A stretch of 34,698 bases of DNA, taken from positions 1-34,698 of the forward strand of contig JBLHGN010000006.1 of NCBI GenBank assembly GCA_047616325.1, in the 5' to 3' direction. This DNA is from JBLHGN01 sp047616325 (GTDB lineage: Bacteria > Pseudomonadota > Gammaproteobacteria > Pseudomonadales > Cellvibrionaceae). The notes under the pieces were generated by a model. The model ran no database searches. It saw only the letters and a list, made by a program, of their open reading frames with translations, and had not been told where the DNA came from. Below, piece by piece: positions 26,494 to 34,608 of this stretch (position 1 is its first letter; each line of letters starts with the position of its first letter). The position numbers were made by a program, and so were the translations under genes.

Positions 26494-27351
26494 ATGCCGA
26501 CACTCACCCTTCCCTGCCCAGCCAAACTCAACTTAATGCTGCACGTCACCGGCAGGCGCGCCGACGGCTACCATAACTTGCAAACTGTTTTTCAGCTGCT
26601 CGACTACGGCGACGATATCACTATTACCGGCAATGTTTCGGGCCTTGTAACGATAGAACCGAAAATCTCCGGGCTGGCCCAGCAAGACAACCTCATACAC
26701 AAAGCCGCGCTGCTGCTAAGAGAAAGCGGTAACGAGCGCTTAGGGGCACAGATAAAGCTAAACAAGCGTTTGCCCATGGGTGGCGGAATTGGCGGGGGCA
26801 GCAGCAATGCAGCATCCACTTTACTTGGCCTAAATAGGCTCTGGGGTATTAATGTAGACCTGCATACCCTGGCGAGCTTAGGGCGACGATTGGGGGCTGA
26901 TGTTCCCGTATTTGTGTACGGAAAAAGCGCTTGGGCCGAAGGGGTAGGAGACACACTTACGCCGCTAGAGTTACCCGCCCCCTGGTACTTGGTTATAACG
27001 CCGCCCTGCCACGTTTCAACCGCAGAGATTTTTTCCCATAAAGATTTGACAAGAGACACACTCGCCATTAAAGTAGCGACCTTCCTTGAGAGGGGTGGAA
27101 AAAACGACTGCCAAAAATTGGTAGAAACGTTATATCCACAGGTGAGGGATGCGGTTGAATGGCTCAATAAGTTTGGCCAAGCGCGGCTAACTGGCACTGG
27201 AGCATGCATTTATGCAGCTTTTGGCAGCAAAAACGAAGCGCAGATAGTATTCGCCAAACGACCAGAGCATTTGAAAGGCTTTATTGCCAAAGGCATTAAT
27301 CGATCGCCACTGCATCAATGCCTCACCGACCAGAGTATTACTGGGGTGTAG
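26494..27351 (+). CDS. ispE: 4-diphosphocytidyl-2-C-methyl-D-erythritol kinase
   Basis: 285 residues. IspE phosphorylates CDP-methylerythritol at the 2-hydroxyl in the MEP route to isoprenoids. The GHMP-kinase features are clear: AKLNLMLHVTGRRADGYHNL with the catalytic lysine near residue 11, the ATP-binding glycine loop PMGGGIGGGSSNAAS (94-108), the catalytic aspartate in LGADVPVFVYG, and the C-terminal glycine motif LTGTGACIYAAF. The stop codon (27349-27351) lies inside the tRNA-Gln gene, so ispE and the tRNA share ten bases and are probably on one transcript. Confidence 0.97.
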   Translation: MPTLTLPCPAKLNLMLHVTGRRADGYHNLQTVFQLLDYGDDITITGNVSGLVTIEPKISGLAQQDNLIHKAALLLRESGNERLGAQIKLNKRLPMGGGIGGGSSNAASTLLGLNRLWGINVDLHTLASLGRRLGADVPVFVYGKSAWAEGVGDTLTPLELPAPWYLVITPPCHVSTAEIFSHKDLTRDTLAIKVATFLERGGKNDCQKLVETLYPQVRDAVEWLNKFGQARLTGTGACIYAAFGSKNEAQIVFAKRPEHLKGFIAKGINRSPLHQCLTDQSITGV

Positions 27352-27416
27352 CCAAGCGGTAAGGCAGCGGGTTTTGATCCCGTCATGCGAAGGTTCGAAT
27401 CCTTCCACCCCAGCCA
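27342..27416 (+). tRNA. tRNA-Gln (anticodon TTG)
   Basis: 75 bases including an encoded CCA. The acceptor arms TGGGGTG and CACCCCA pair over seven bases, with discriminator G. The anticodon stem GCGGG/CCCGT encloses the loop TTTTGAT, giving anticodon TTG. The T arm contains GGTTCGAATCC. It overlaps the last ten bases of ispE. The same ispE-tRNA-Gln-prs order is known in Pseudomonas. Confidence 0.96.
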
Positions 27417-27651
27417 TTTTAAAGCACAACAGTATTCCAATAGCCATCCACCTCCCAGCTCGTGTGTAAGTGCACTTTACTGGGCATGCGTGGGTTCCTG
27501 CTTAGGATCCGTAAAAACAATACATGATCTTAAAATCATTAAGCGTTTAGCAGGGCTCAAAAGAGAAAAATCGAACCCTTGACCCCTTAAACCGAGTGAG
27601 ATGATCTATTATTTTTACACGCTTAAAACTCGTTAACAAAGAGGCAGTATT

Positions 27652-28593
27652 GTGGCAGACTTGATGGTGTTTACCGGCAACGCCAACCCTGAATTAGCAG
27701 CAAAAGTAGTCGCAAATTTAGGGATACCGCTCGGAGATGTCACCGTCGACAAGTTTTCCGACGGCGAGATTTCAGTAGAACTCAATGAGAATGTGCGCGG
27801 ACGCGATGTGTTCGTTTTACAGCCCACCTGCGCACCTACCAACGACAACGTTATGGAATTGTTGGTTATGGTTGACGCGCTGCACCGCGCATCAGCTGGA
27901 CGTATTACTGCCGTGGTACCCTACTTTGGCTACGCACGCCAAGACCGCCGAGTGCGATCGGCACGCGTTCCAATTACTGCCAAGCTAGTGGCCGATATGA
28001 TGGCCACGGTAGGAGTAGACCGCGTATTGACGGTAGATTTACACGCAGAACAAATACAAGGCTTTTTCGATGTTCCGGTAGATAACGTCTACGGCTCACC
28101 GGTTCTGCTTGCAGACCTAGAAAAACAACCGTTTGAAGAAATGGTAGTGGTGTCACCCGATATCGGCGGCGTTGTTAGAGCCCGCGCCGTGGCCAAACAA
28201 CTGGGCATTGACTTGGCGATTATCGATAAGCGCCGCCCAAAAGCCAATCTTGCTGAAGTAATGCACATTATCGGCGAAGTAGAGGGGCGCACTTGCATAC
28301 TGGTAGACGACATGGTGGATACTGCCGGCACCCTATGCAATGCAGCCAAAGCTCTAAAAGAACGAGGCGCAACAAGAGTCATCGCCTATGCCACCCATCC
28401 GGTATTATCGGGTCCGGCACTTGAACGACTCAACGCTTCTGAGATGGACGAATTGGTTGTCACAGACTCCATTCCACTATCGGATGCCGCTAAAAAATGC
28501 AAAGTTATTCGTCAATTGACATTATCCAACATGCTGGCTGAGGCTATGCGACGAATAAGCAATGAAGAATCTTTGAGCGCAATGTTTCGCTAG
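27652..28593 (+). CDS. prs: Ribose-phosphate pyrophosphokinase (PRPP synthetase)
   Basis: 313 residues. Prs makes PRPP from ribose 5-phosphate and ATP, for purine, pyrimidine, His, Trp and NAD synthesis. The start is GTG with GAGG eight bases upstream. It opens DLMVFTGNANPELA and contains the FSDGEISVELNENVRG motif, the flexible catalytic loop YARQDRRVRSARVPI, HAEQIQGFFDVPVDN, and the PRPP-binding loop LVDDMVDTAGTL (about 218-229). It follows tRNA-Gln after a 235-base gap in which I see no gene and no convincing promoter. A terminator-like hairpin follows it. Confidence 0.98.
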   Translation: MADLMVFTGNANPELAAKVVANLGIPLGDVTVDKFSDGEISVELNENVRGRDVFVLQPTCAPTNDNVMELLVMVDALHRASAGRITAVVPYFGYARQDRRVRSARVPITAKLVADMMATVGVDRVLTVDLHAEQIQGFFDVPVDNVYGSPVLLADLEKQPFEEMVVVSPDIGGVVRARAVAKQLGIDLAIIDKRRPKANLAEVMHIIGEVEGRTCILVDDMVDTAGTLCNAAKALKERGATRVIAYATHPVLSGPALERLNASEMDELVVTDSIPLSDAAKKCKVIRQLTLSNMLAEAMRRISNEESLSAMFR

Positions 28594-28614
28594 CCTACAA
28601 TCAGCCGAGTATTC

Positions 28615-28637
28615 GCAAAAAGCTGGTTTTGCTTTTT
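28615..28637 (+). terminator. Probable terminator after prs
   Basis: GCAAAA, a 6-base loop, TTTTGC, then T5. An alternative pairing AAAAAGC/GCTTTTT uses the same bases. It begins 22 bases after the prs stop codon. The stem is A/T-rich, so read-through into rplY is possible. Confidence 0.6.
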
Positions 28638-28738
28638 ATCCGTATGGGAGCCCCTGCGGTTACAACCGCTAAGCCTCACTCACTCTTAACAATTCTGGTC
28701 GCGGATTGCTAAGAAATCATTTAATTTTGGAGTTAACC

Positions 28739-29377
28739 ATGTCTGCTGATGATTTTAAACTAGACGTTATGCCTCGAGAGGTTTCAGGGAAAGGTGCGAG
28801 CCGCCGCCTGCGTCGCGAAGCCAATTTAGTGCCCGCTATAATTTATGGCGGCACTAAAAAGCCACAAAACATTACCATCAAAGCTAACGAGCTTTTTAAG
28901 CATTTAGATAATGAAGCTTTTTACTCGCACATCATTACCTTAAATGTCAACGGTAAAAGCGAAGATGTAATCTTGAAAGACCTGCAGCGCCATCCCGCGA
29001 AGACCATGATTTACCATGCTGACTTCTTTCGTATTTCGAAAACCAAGAAGCTGACTACTCGCGTACCGCTTCACTACATCAATGAGTCAACGTCCAAAGG
29101 CGTAAAAACTCAGGGCGGTCAGGTCTCTCACTCAATGATCGATATTGAAATCTCCTGCCTACCGGGCGATTTACCTGAATACATTGAAGTAGACTTCCAA
29201 GATGTTGAGCTAGGTCAGACTGTTCACATTTCTAATGTGGCATTCCCTAAAGGCGTTGAATCTGTAGCCCTGTCTCACGGCCCAGACCACGACCTACCAA
29301 TAGCCAATATTCATAAACCTAAAGGCGCTAGTGAAACTTCTAGCGATTCCGAAGAAGAAGGTGGTGAAGAGGGTTAA
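28739..29377 (+). CDS. rplY: 50S ribosomal protein L25/general stress protein Ctc
   Basis: 212 residues from the ATG at 28739 (MSADDFKLDVMPREVSGKGA), with GGAG eight bases upstream. A longer frame from 28706 adds 11 residues with no family match, so I rejected it. This is the two-domain Ctc form: an N-terminal L25 domain that binds 5S rRNA (SRRLRREANLVPAIIYGG; VILKDLQRHPAKTMIYHADF) and a C-terminal TL5-type domain (RVPLHYINESTSKGVK; IEISCLPGDLPEYIEVD). It ends in an acidic tail (SDSEEEGGEEG). It is followed closely by pth. Confidence 0.97.
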   Translation: MSADDFKLDVMPREVSGKGASRRLRREANLVPAIIYGGTKKPQNITIKANELFKHLDNEAFYSHIITLNVNGKSEDVILKDLQRHPAKTMIYHADFFRISKTKKLTTRVPLHYINESTSKGVKTQGGQVSHSMIDIEISCLPGDLPEYIEVDFQDVELGQTVHISNVAFPKGVESVALSHGPDHDLPIANIHKPKGASETSSDSEEEGGEEG

Positions 29378-29416
29378 GCCACTTTTTCTGGAGCTTTAAC
29401 ATAGGCGACAAATACT

Positions 29417-30013
29417 ATGAAAGAGCCAAACACACCAATTGAATTGATCGTGGGCCTGGGGAATCCGGGCCCCGATTACCATACAACACGTCACAACGCC
29501 GGTCAGGACTTTGTCACCCTGCTCGCACAACAGCAGCAACACACCCTTACTCCCACAGCGAAATTTTTTGGCATGACCGCTCGCTATATTGTTAACGGCA
29601 GAGAGCTGCGCACCCTAGTTCCCACTACTTTTATGAATCGCAGTGGCCAGGCGGTGGCGGCAATGTGCCAATTCTACAAAATATCGCCAGAAAATGTGCT
29701 GGTAGTACACGACGAACTCGACCTTGAGCCAGGCGTAGCGCGCCTCAAAATAAGTGGCGGCCACGGCGGCCACAATGGCCTGCGCGATATTATTAGCGCC
29801 CTGGGCAATTGTAGAGACTTTGGCCGTTTGCGCCTCGGCATTGGCCACCCAGGTAACGCCGCCCAAGTAGTCAGCTACGTGCTAAAACGTCCACCAGGCG
29901 CCGAACAAATCAAACTCGACGATGCCATGCACGCAGCACTCTGCTCGGTGCCCGACCTAACAACGGGCAACTGGGAAAAAGCCATGCGCGAACTGCACAG
30001 TCAAACCAAATAG
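29417..30013 (+). CDS. pth: Peptidyl-tRNA hydrolase
   Basis: 198 residues, normal length. Pth cleaves the ester bond of peptidyl-tRNAs dropped by ribosomes and recycles the tRNA. The opening LIVGLGNPGPDYHTTRHNAG carries N15 and the catalytic histidine H26. TTFMNRSGQAV, the aspartate in VVHDELDLEPG, and SGGHGGHNGLRDI complete the active site. It lies 39 bases after rplY and nine bases before ychF, a conserved trio. Confidence 0.97.
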   Translation: MKEPNTPIELIVGLGNPGPDYHTTRHNAGQDFVTLLAQQQQHTLTPTAKFFGMTARYIVNGRELRTLVPTTFMNRSGQAVAAMCQFYKISPENVLVVHDELDLEPGVARLKISGGHGGHNGLRDIISALGNCRDFGRLRLGIGHPGNAAQVVSYVLKRPPGAEQIKLDDAMHAALCSVPDLTTGNWEKAMRELHSQTK

Positions 30014-30022
30014 GAAAATATC

Positions 30023-31114
30023 ATGGGCTTTAATTGTGGAATTGTTGGATTACCCAACGTTGGCAAATCAACTCTTTTCAATGCCTTAACTCAAGCGGGT
30101 ATCAGCGCTGAAAACTTCCCGTTCTGCACCATCGAACCAAATGCCGGCGTAGTAGCCGTGCCAGACCCACGGCAAGATAACATTGCCGTAATTGTCAAAC
30201 CGGAAAGAGTAGTGCCCACCACCATGGAGTTTGTAGATATTGCCGGCTTGGTAGCAGGTGCCTCGAAAGGTGAAGGTCTTGGCAACAAATTTCTCGCCAC
30301 CATCCGCGAAACAGACGCCATAGCCCACGTGGTACGCTGCTTTGACGACCCAAACGTGATTCATGTTGAAGGTAAAATCGACCCACGTTCGGACATTGAT
30401 ATCATTAACACTGAACTGGCCCTGTCCGACCTAGAAACCGTCGAAAAAGCCATTCAACGTCTCGCAAAGGCCGCAAAGGGGCAGGATAAAAACGCCATCC
30501 AGCTGAAAGCATTATTGGAGAAGATATTTCCCCATTTAAACGAAGCCAAACCGCTGCGCGCCTTCGGCCTAAACGAAGACGAGCTGAAGCAATTAAAATC
30601 TTTCAACCTGCTCACATTAAAACCCACGATGTACATTGCCAACGTGGAAGAAGACGGTTTTGAGAACAACCCATTTTTAGACATCGTTCGCCAAATTGCA
30701 GAAGAAGAAGGCGCCGTGGTTGTTCCCGTTTGCAACAAGATGGAGGAAGAAATTGCCGAGCTGGACAGCGACGAAAAAACTGAATTCTTGAGTGAAATGG
30801 GCATGGAAGAACCCGGATTGAACCGCGTGATTCGCGCCGGATACCAGCTCCTCGACTTACATACCTATTTCACAGCTGGAGTTAAAGAGGTGCGCGCCTG
30901 GACTATTCCCGCTGGCGCTTCAGCGCCACAGGCCGCAGGTGTTATTCACACCGATTTTGAAAAAGGATTTATTCGTGCCGAAATCATCAGCTACCAAGAT
31001 TTCATTACCTTCAAGGGTGAGCCGGGCGCCAAAGAAGCGGGAAAATGGCGTCTGGAGGGTAAGGACTACACCGTAAAAGACGGCGATGTGATTCACTTTA
31101 GATTTAACGTCTAG
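30023..31114 (+). CDS. ychF: Ribosome-binding P-loop ATPase YchF (OLA1 family)
   Basis: 363 residues, exactly family length. The Obg-like P-loop GLPNVGKS is at 9-16, the switch region DIAGLVAGASKGEGLGNKF follows, and the base-specificity motif is NVEE rather than NKxD, which in this family gives ATP preference. A coiled-coil insert (about 130-200) precedes a C-terminal TGS domain (TYFTAGVKEVRAWTIPAGA to the end VKDGDVIHFRFNV). YchF binds ribosomes and is linked to stress responses. ATG with AGGAAAATATC just upstream. Confidence 0.97.
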   Translation: MGFNCGIVGLPNVGKSTLFNALTQAGISAENFPFCTIEPNAGVVAVPDPRQDNIAVIVKPERVVPTTMEFVDIAGLVAGASKGEGLGNKFLATIRETDAIAHVVRCFDDPNVIHVEGKIDPRSDIDIINTELALSDLETVEKAIQRLAKAAKGQDKNAIQLKALLEKIFPHLNEAKPLRAFGLNEDELKQLKSFNLLTLKPTMYIANVEEDGFENNPFLDIVRQIAEEEGAVVVPVCNKMEEEIAELDSDEKTEFLSEMGMEEPGLNRVIRAGYQLLDLHTYFTAGVKEVRAWTIPAGASAPQAAGVIHTDFEKGFIRAEIISYQDFITFKGEPGAKEAGKWRLEGKDYTVKDGDVIHFRFNV

Positions 31115-31155
31115 AATTCTCCGACTAAATCATCGCATTCATGGTGGTTTAACAC

Positions 31156-31184
31156 TTGACTTTACTCGGGTGACTAGTGAGAAT
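31156..31184 (+). promoter_or_regulatory. Probable tRNA-Met promoter
   Basis: TTGACT (31156-31161), a 17-base spacer, then GAGAAT (31179-31184), followed by the GC-rich AGCCGCCCC. A GC-rich discriminator is typical of stable-RNA promoters under stringent control. The tRNA begins about 60 bases downstream. Confidence 0.5.
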
Positions 31185-31253
31185 AGCCGCCCCCTGAGAA
31201 GCCGTTGCATCTCTTTGTGAATATTACGTTACAAAATCAAAGTTTCATTCAAT

Positions 31254-31330
<77 letters not shown>

Positions 31331-31401
31331 TTGAATCATCAATTAATATAACCCGCCCTCGAATACAAAATTACTAGCGCCTCCCTTTTTCGAGCCTGCA
31401 T

Positions 31402-31410
31402 CACTTTACC
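31402..31410 (+). repeat. Left target-site duplication of the insertion sequence
   Basis: CACTTTACC directly outside the left inverted repeat matches CACTTTAGC directly outside the right one (33259-33267) in eight of nine bases. Confidence 0.7.
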
Positions 31411-31439
31411 CAAGCCGTTCACTTAATCTGCTGATGTGA
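31411..31439 (+). repeat. Left terminal inverted repeat of the insertion sequence
   Basis: 29 bases that match the reverse complement of 33230-33258 except at base 20 counted from the edge (C here, T in the right copy). Confidence 0.9.
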
Positions 31440-31491
31440 CCTGTGAAGCGGCGTAGCATGGGCATGGTTACTGGCTTTCCAATTGTTTTTC

Positions 31492-33246
31492 ATGCAAGAA
31501 AAATCTTCAGCAATGTCTACCCAGTGTCACCCCCGGATACCCCACGAACGTGATGCTATCCAAGTCAATCACTGTAAGCTCCCGGGCTTTACGAATTATG
31601 GCGTTGCTGCAGCACAGTCATCGGTGCCTGGGAGCAATAGCTATATTCTGGATTCGCGCAACAAAGGTATTTCCTCCTGCATCTGCTCATCCTACGGTGT
31701 GAAATTTCCCCTGAAAAGCATCCTCGACATCTTGGAGAAAGTCGAGCGCATGTCATCCTATCTACTGCCTTCGAACGCAGTGTGCCGTCGCAACGAGGCC
31801 TGCGCCAACCACACCAATCAGGTGCCCATCGGCACAAAGGGGGCGTACGCATCGTTCGGCAAGACCGCAATTGGCAATTGCCGCTGGCGCTGCAGCGTCT
31901 GCAGTAAGACACTTTCACAGAATACGAAGTCGACAGTACGGCAGCGGGAACATCATAAGAACAAAACCATTTTCAAATTGCTTGTCAATAAAATGCCAGT
32001 GCGTCGCATCATTGAAGTTGCGAACATTCCTCCCAAAACCTTTTATCAGCGACTCGATTTCCTTCATCGGCAGTGCCAGGTTTTTGCTGCTCATCGGGAG
32101 CGTGCCCTTGCTAGCCACCCCATCCGCCGACTGTACCTTGGCGTTGACCGACAGGACTACCTGGCGAACTGGTTGGTGCACAAGGACAAACGCAACATTC
32201 AGCTGTCGGCCATTACAACGATAGATAATGAACACGGCTATTGCTTTGGGATGCACCTGAACTTCGACCCTTCGCTGGACGGCGAAGTCGTTCAGGCAGA
32301 AGTCGAGGCCAACGGCGATCTTGGCATGCCCTATCGACATCGCCGCTTTGTCCGTCTGTGGCTCAATGCCGACCATGATCTTGCCAGCAAGAAGTCTATG
32401 GCTACGAATCGGCGGAAAGTCGGTCTGCCAACGCAGATCGATGAAGCCTATGAGGCAGCATTACAGCGTGATGACATCGAAAGCCCCGATGAGCCATCGC
32501 CTGGGCAGCGACTTGCAGAGTACGGCATGCAGACCCACGGTGAATACACAATGTATGGACATTTTTTCTTTCTCGAGTGCCTGCTAGGCAATGTTAAGAA
32601 GTGGCGTTTGTTTATCGACCAGGATCCAGGCCTGAGAGCCGCCTGTTTGTCTGCGTTTCACGATGAAATCAGAAGCCGCACGGCTGACGTGTTTTATGTC
32701 CGTATCACCAAAGACATGACGGTGGACGAAAAGCGTCACAGGCACAACGACGCGAAGACATTATTCGAGCAGGCAAAGGTTGCGCATCCAGGTATGAAGC
32801 CGCAGAAGAGCAAACTGATGTTGATCAAAGAGCGTCTGGCCCTCATGACGCCATACAGGAAATGGCAGGATCATCCGTTTCCGACAATGAGCGAGCCAGA
32901 AAAAGCCGTGGCCCATCTCACCGATTTGAATGACTACGAAGAAGATCATAAGGCGTGGCTCTACAACAAGGCGAGCCTGCATGGTGTTGATTCGTATTTC
33001 AACCAAGTACGTCGCCGACTCTCCTTGCTTGAACGACCGATTCATTCCAAGTCCAATAAGGGCAGGATATGGAATGGCTACTCCCCCTATAATCCAGGCA
33101 ACCTTACCAAAGTTCTCAACATCATGCGCACGGGCCACAGGCACATCCTGACCGGCAAGGTTGGCAAGACGCCAGTCGAACGGCTTGGGCTGCCCAAGGC
33201 ACCGCTGGATTATGAAGATATTATCTACTTCACATCAACAGATTAA
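31492..33246 (+). CDS. Large zinc-ribbon DDE-type transposase of the insertion sequence
   Basis: 584 residues from the ATG at 31492; TTG 31483 and ATG 31513 are alternatives, none with a good ribosome site. A zinc-ribbon-like part has C98 and C104 (CRRNEACANH) and C134 and C137 (RWRCSVCSKTLS), spaced as in DNA-binding heads of IS1-like transposases. A probable helix-turn-helix follows (VRRIIEVANIPPKTFYQRL). Candidate DDE residues are D219 (LYLGVDRQDY), D376 or D378 (LFIDQDPGL) and E514 (RRRLSLLERPI); this assignment is inferred. The C-terminus has GKTPVERLGLPKAPLDYEDI, a motif seen in several transposase groups. The last residues are encoded inside the right inverted repeat. The frame is intact, so the element may be active. 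Confidence 0.82.
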   Translation: MQEKSSAMSTQCHPRIPHERDAIQVNHCKLPGFTNYGVAAAQSSVPGSNSYILDSRNKGISSCICSSYGVKFPLKSILDILEKVERMSSYLLPSNAVCRRNEACANHTNQVPIGTKGAYASFGKTAIGNCRWRCSVCSKTLSQNTKSTVRQREHHKNKTIFKLLVNKMPVRRIIEVANIPPKTFYQRLDFLHRQCQVFAAHRERALASHPIRRLYLGVDRQDYLANWLVHKDKRNIQLSAITTIDNEHGYCFGMHLNFDPSLDGEVVQAEVEANGDLGMPYRHRRFVRLWLNADHDLASKKSMATNRRKVGLPTQIDEAYEAALQRDDIESPDEPSPGQRLAEYGMQTHGEYTMYGHFFFLECLLGNVKKWRLFIDQDPGLRAACLSAFHDEIRSRTADVFYVRITKDMTVDEKRHRHNDAKTLFEQAKVAHPGMKPQKSKLMLIKERLALMTPYRKWQDHPFPTMSEPEKAVAHLTDLNDYEEDHKAWLYNKASLHGVDSYFNQVRRRLSLLERPIHSKSNKGRIWNGYSPYNPGNLTKVLNIMRTGHRHILTGKVGKTPVERLGLPKAPLDYEDIIYFTSTD

Positions 33247-33258
33247 GTGAACGGCTTG
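33230..33258 (-). repeat. Right terminal inverted repeat of the insertion sequence
   Basis: Mate of 31411-31439 with one mismatch. It contains the transposase stop codon TAA (33244-33246). Confidence 0.9.
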
Positions 33259-33267
33259 CACTTTAGC
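33259..33267 (+). repeat. Right target-site duplication of the insertion sequence
   Basis: CACTTTAGC, eight of nine identical to the left copy CACTTTACC at 31402-31410. Confidence 0.7.
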
Positions 33268-33288
33268 GATGTACGGGGACCGAAAAAC

Positions 33289-34455
33289 TTACAAAAAATC
33301 CGCCATTTTAATGCCCAGTTCATCGGCGTGCCGAGTACCGACGATTTCGAGACGTACCTGAGAGCTAGCCAAATCTATTAAGGCTACCGTTGTATAACAT
33401 TTGTGTTTGGCGCTGTAAAAGGTACGTAAAATAGGCTTACTTGGCGCCGCCATATTGGTTTCCACTACTGCGCCGATAAGCCCATTATCAAGCTCTACCA
33501 AGGTTCCCACCGGATAGACACTCATACAACGAATAAAATTATAGGTAAGCCCTTTATCCAGATGACTATCACCCATGCTTACCAATAGACGCATAGCGTT
33601 AAAAGGAGACATGCCGTCGTGATACACCCTAGAGGCGGTAACCGCGTCGTATACGTCCACTATGGCCCCCATACGGCCGAAAATATCTATATCTTGATCT
33701 TTAAGCCCCATGGGGTAGCCAGTACCATCTAATTTTTCGTGATGAAGGGCACAAATAGATTTGGCAATATCGCTAATACCTTCAGATTTGGCCAACACAG
33801 CCAGACCGTAGACCACATGGCGCTTCATCTCTACCCACTCCTGATCGCTTAACTTACCCGCTTTATTTAGCACCTTATCCGGCACCCGGATCTTACCAAT
33901 ATCGTGCAACAGCGCGCCGGTGGTGAGCTCTTTTACGGTTACCTTGTCATAGCCAAGGTGAGTAGAAAATATACTCATTAAAATACCCACATTTACCGAG
34001 TGCTCTAACAAATATTTGTCTTTGTCGCGTATCTGACTTAGGCAGAGAAGGGCGTTGGGATTATTTAAAATGGAGTGATTAATATCTTCAGCGAGGTCGG
34101 CAACGGGTCGCACATCAATGGGATTGCCGAGCTTGACATCATTGAGCAAATTGGTCATCAAACCGCGCGCTTCGGTGTATACCAGCTCCGCTTTGGTGCG
34201 TTCGCCCTTTAAGGTAATACGGGGTTTAAACGTAGCGTTTTTTGATACCAGAGGCAGAGCAAAGCTGGAGTCCTTGCCTTTTTTGACATCGATGTACACT
34301 TCTCGAACGTTTTTCGCCTGAATCTTTTTGAGTGTCTCCGCTCGCCGAATAAAACCCTTCTGCTGCATCTTTTCGTCGGCAATACCTTCTGAAAGATCCG
34401 TGAGATACATGCCCACCTCAAGCTTATGCAGGGGAATACATTTAATGTTCGTCAT
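33289..34455 (-). CDS. HD-GYP domain protein, probable c-di-GMP phosphodiesterase
   Basis: 388 residues from the ATG at 34455 (MTNIKCIPLHKLEVGMYL). A frame from 34518 adds 21 residues with no family match. The N-terminal part (about 1-110) is of DUF3391 type. The HD-GYP domain has H152 (LLEHSVNVGILMS), the HD pair in HDIGK (184-188), and the full HHEKLDGTGYP signature (238-248), with metal-ligand residues in place, so hydrolysis of c-di-GMP to pGpG/GMP is likely. It is cytosolic, with no receiver domain. Its 5' leader holds a stem-loop and a terminator-like hairpin (34521-34596), which suggests RNA-level control. The insertion sequence ends about 30 bases beyond its stop codon. Confidence 0.92.
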   Translation of the reverse strand: MTNIKCIPLHKLEVGMYLTDLSEGIADEKMQQKGFIRRAETLKKIQAKNVREVYIDVKKGKDSSFALPLVSKNATFKPRITLKGERTKAELVYTEARGLMTNLLNDVKLGNPIDVRPVADLAEDINHSILNNPNALLCLSQIRDKDKYLLEHSVNVGILMSIFSTHLGYDKVTVKELTTGALLHDIGKIRVPDKVLNKAGKLSDQEWVEMKRHVVYGLAVLAKSEGISDIAKSICALHHEKLDGTGYPMGLKDQDIDIFGRMGAIVDVYDAVTASRVYHDGMSPFNAMRLLVSMGDSHLDKGLTYNFIRCMSVYPVGTLVELDNGLIGAVVETNMAAPSKPILRTFYSAKHKCYTTVALIDLASSQVRLEIVGTRHADELGIKMADFL

Positions 34456-34520
34456 TAAAATACCCATTAAAACAACAGTGTTAGTCACCCCAGTGGCGAC
34501 AAAGTAACTCGCAGTCAAAC

Positions 34521-34558
34521 AAAAACCGGTTATCCGACGCTGTGCGCGCCAAACCGGT
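34521..34558 (-). terminator. Terminator-like hairpin in the HD-GYP leader
   Basis: On the minus strand ACCGGTT pairs with AACCGGT (34558-34552 and 34531-34525), enclosing an inner stem GGCGC/GCGTC with loop GCACA, followed by a run of T interrupted by G. One inner pair is G-U only in the minus-strand RNA, and the T-run is present only on that strand, so the structure belongs to the minus transcript. It lies 70 bases upstream of the HD-GYP start. Confidence 0.6.
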
Positions 34559-34596
34559 CTAGGCTTTACTTACTGCTCCAACAGCATCAAAGCTAG
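34559..34596 (-). ncRNA. Structured leader or small RNA upstream of the HD-GYP gene
   Basis: On the minus strand CTAGCTTT and AAAGCCTAG pair over eight bases with one bulge (34596-34589 and 34567-34559) around an inner hairpin TGCT-GTTGG-AGCA (34586-34574). It begins a few bases after a TATACT -10 element (34614-34609) and abuts a terminator-like hairpin. Together they would give an RNA of about 85 bases, either a terminated leader (attenuator or riboswitch-like) or a free small RNA. I do not recognise a known family. Confidence 0.4.
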
Positions 34597-34608
34597 AGGA
34601 GTACTTCT

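Larger units (their letters stand above)
31411..33258 (+). mobile_element. Complete insertion sequence, 1,848 bp, family not assigned
   Basis: The ends carry 29-bp inverted repeats (31411-31439 and 33230-33258) with a single mismatch; both read CAAGCCGTTCACTTAATCTG inward from the edge. A 9-bp direct repeat with one mismatch (CACTTTACC/CACTTTAGC) flanks the element, the mark of a real insertion. One large gene fills the interior, and its stop codon lies in the right repeat. The element sits between tRNA-Met and the HD-GYP gene and disrupts neither. The 9-bp duplication and zinc-ribbon transposase recall IS1-like elements, but there is no two-frame insA/insB arrangement and the transposase is much larger, so I leave the family open. 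Confidence 0.88.

Noticed and set aside
26604..27209. 201-codon minus-strand frame
   Set aside because: Antisense to ispE; low-complexity composition rich in Ser, Pro and Leu, as expected of a shadow.
31411..33258. Two-frame transposase with programmed frameshift, as in IS1
   Set aside because: The transposase is a single uninterrupted frame; the 31-codon frame at 31458 overlaps its start but shows no slippery site or transposase motif.
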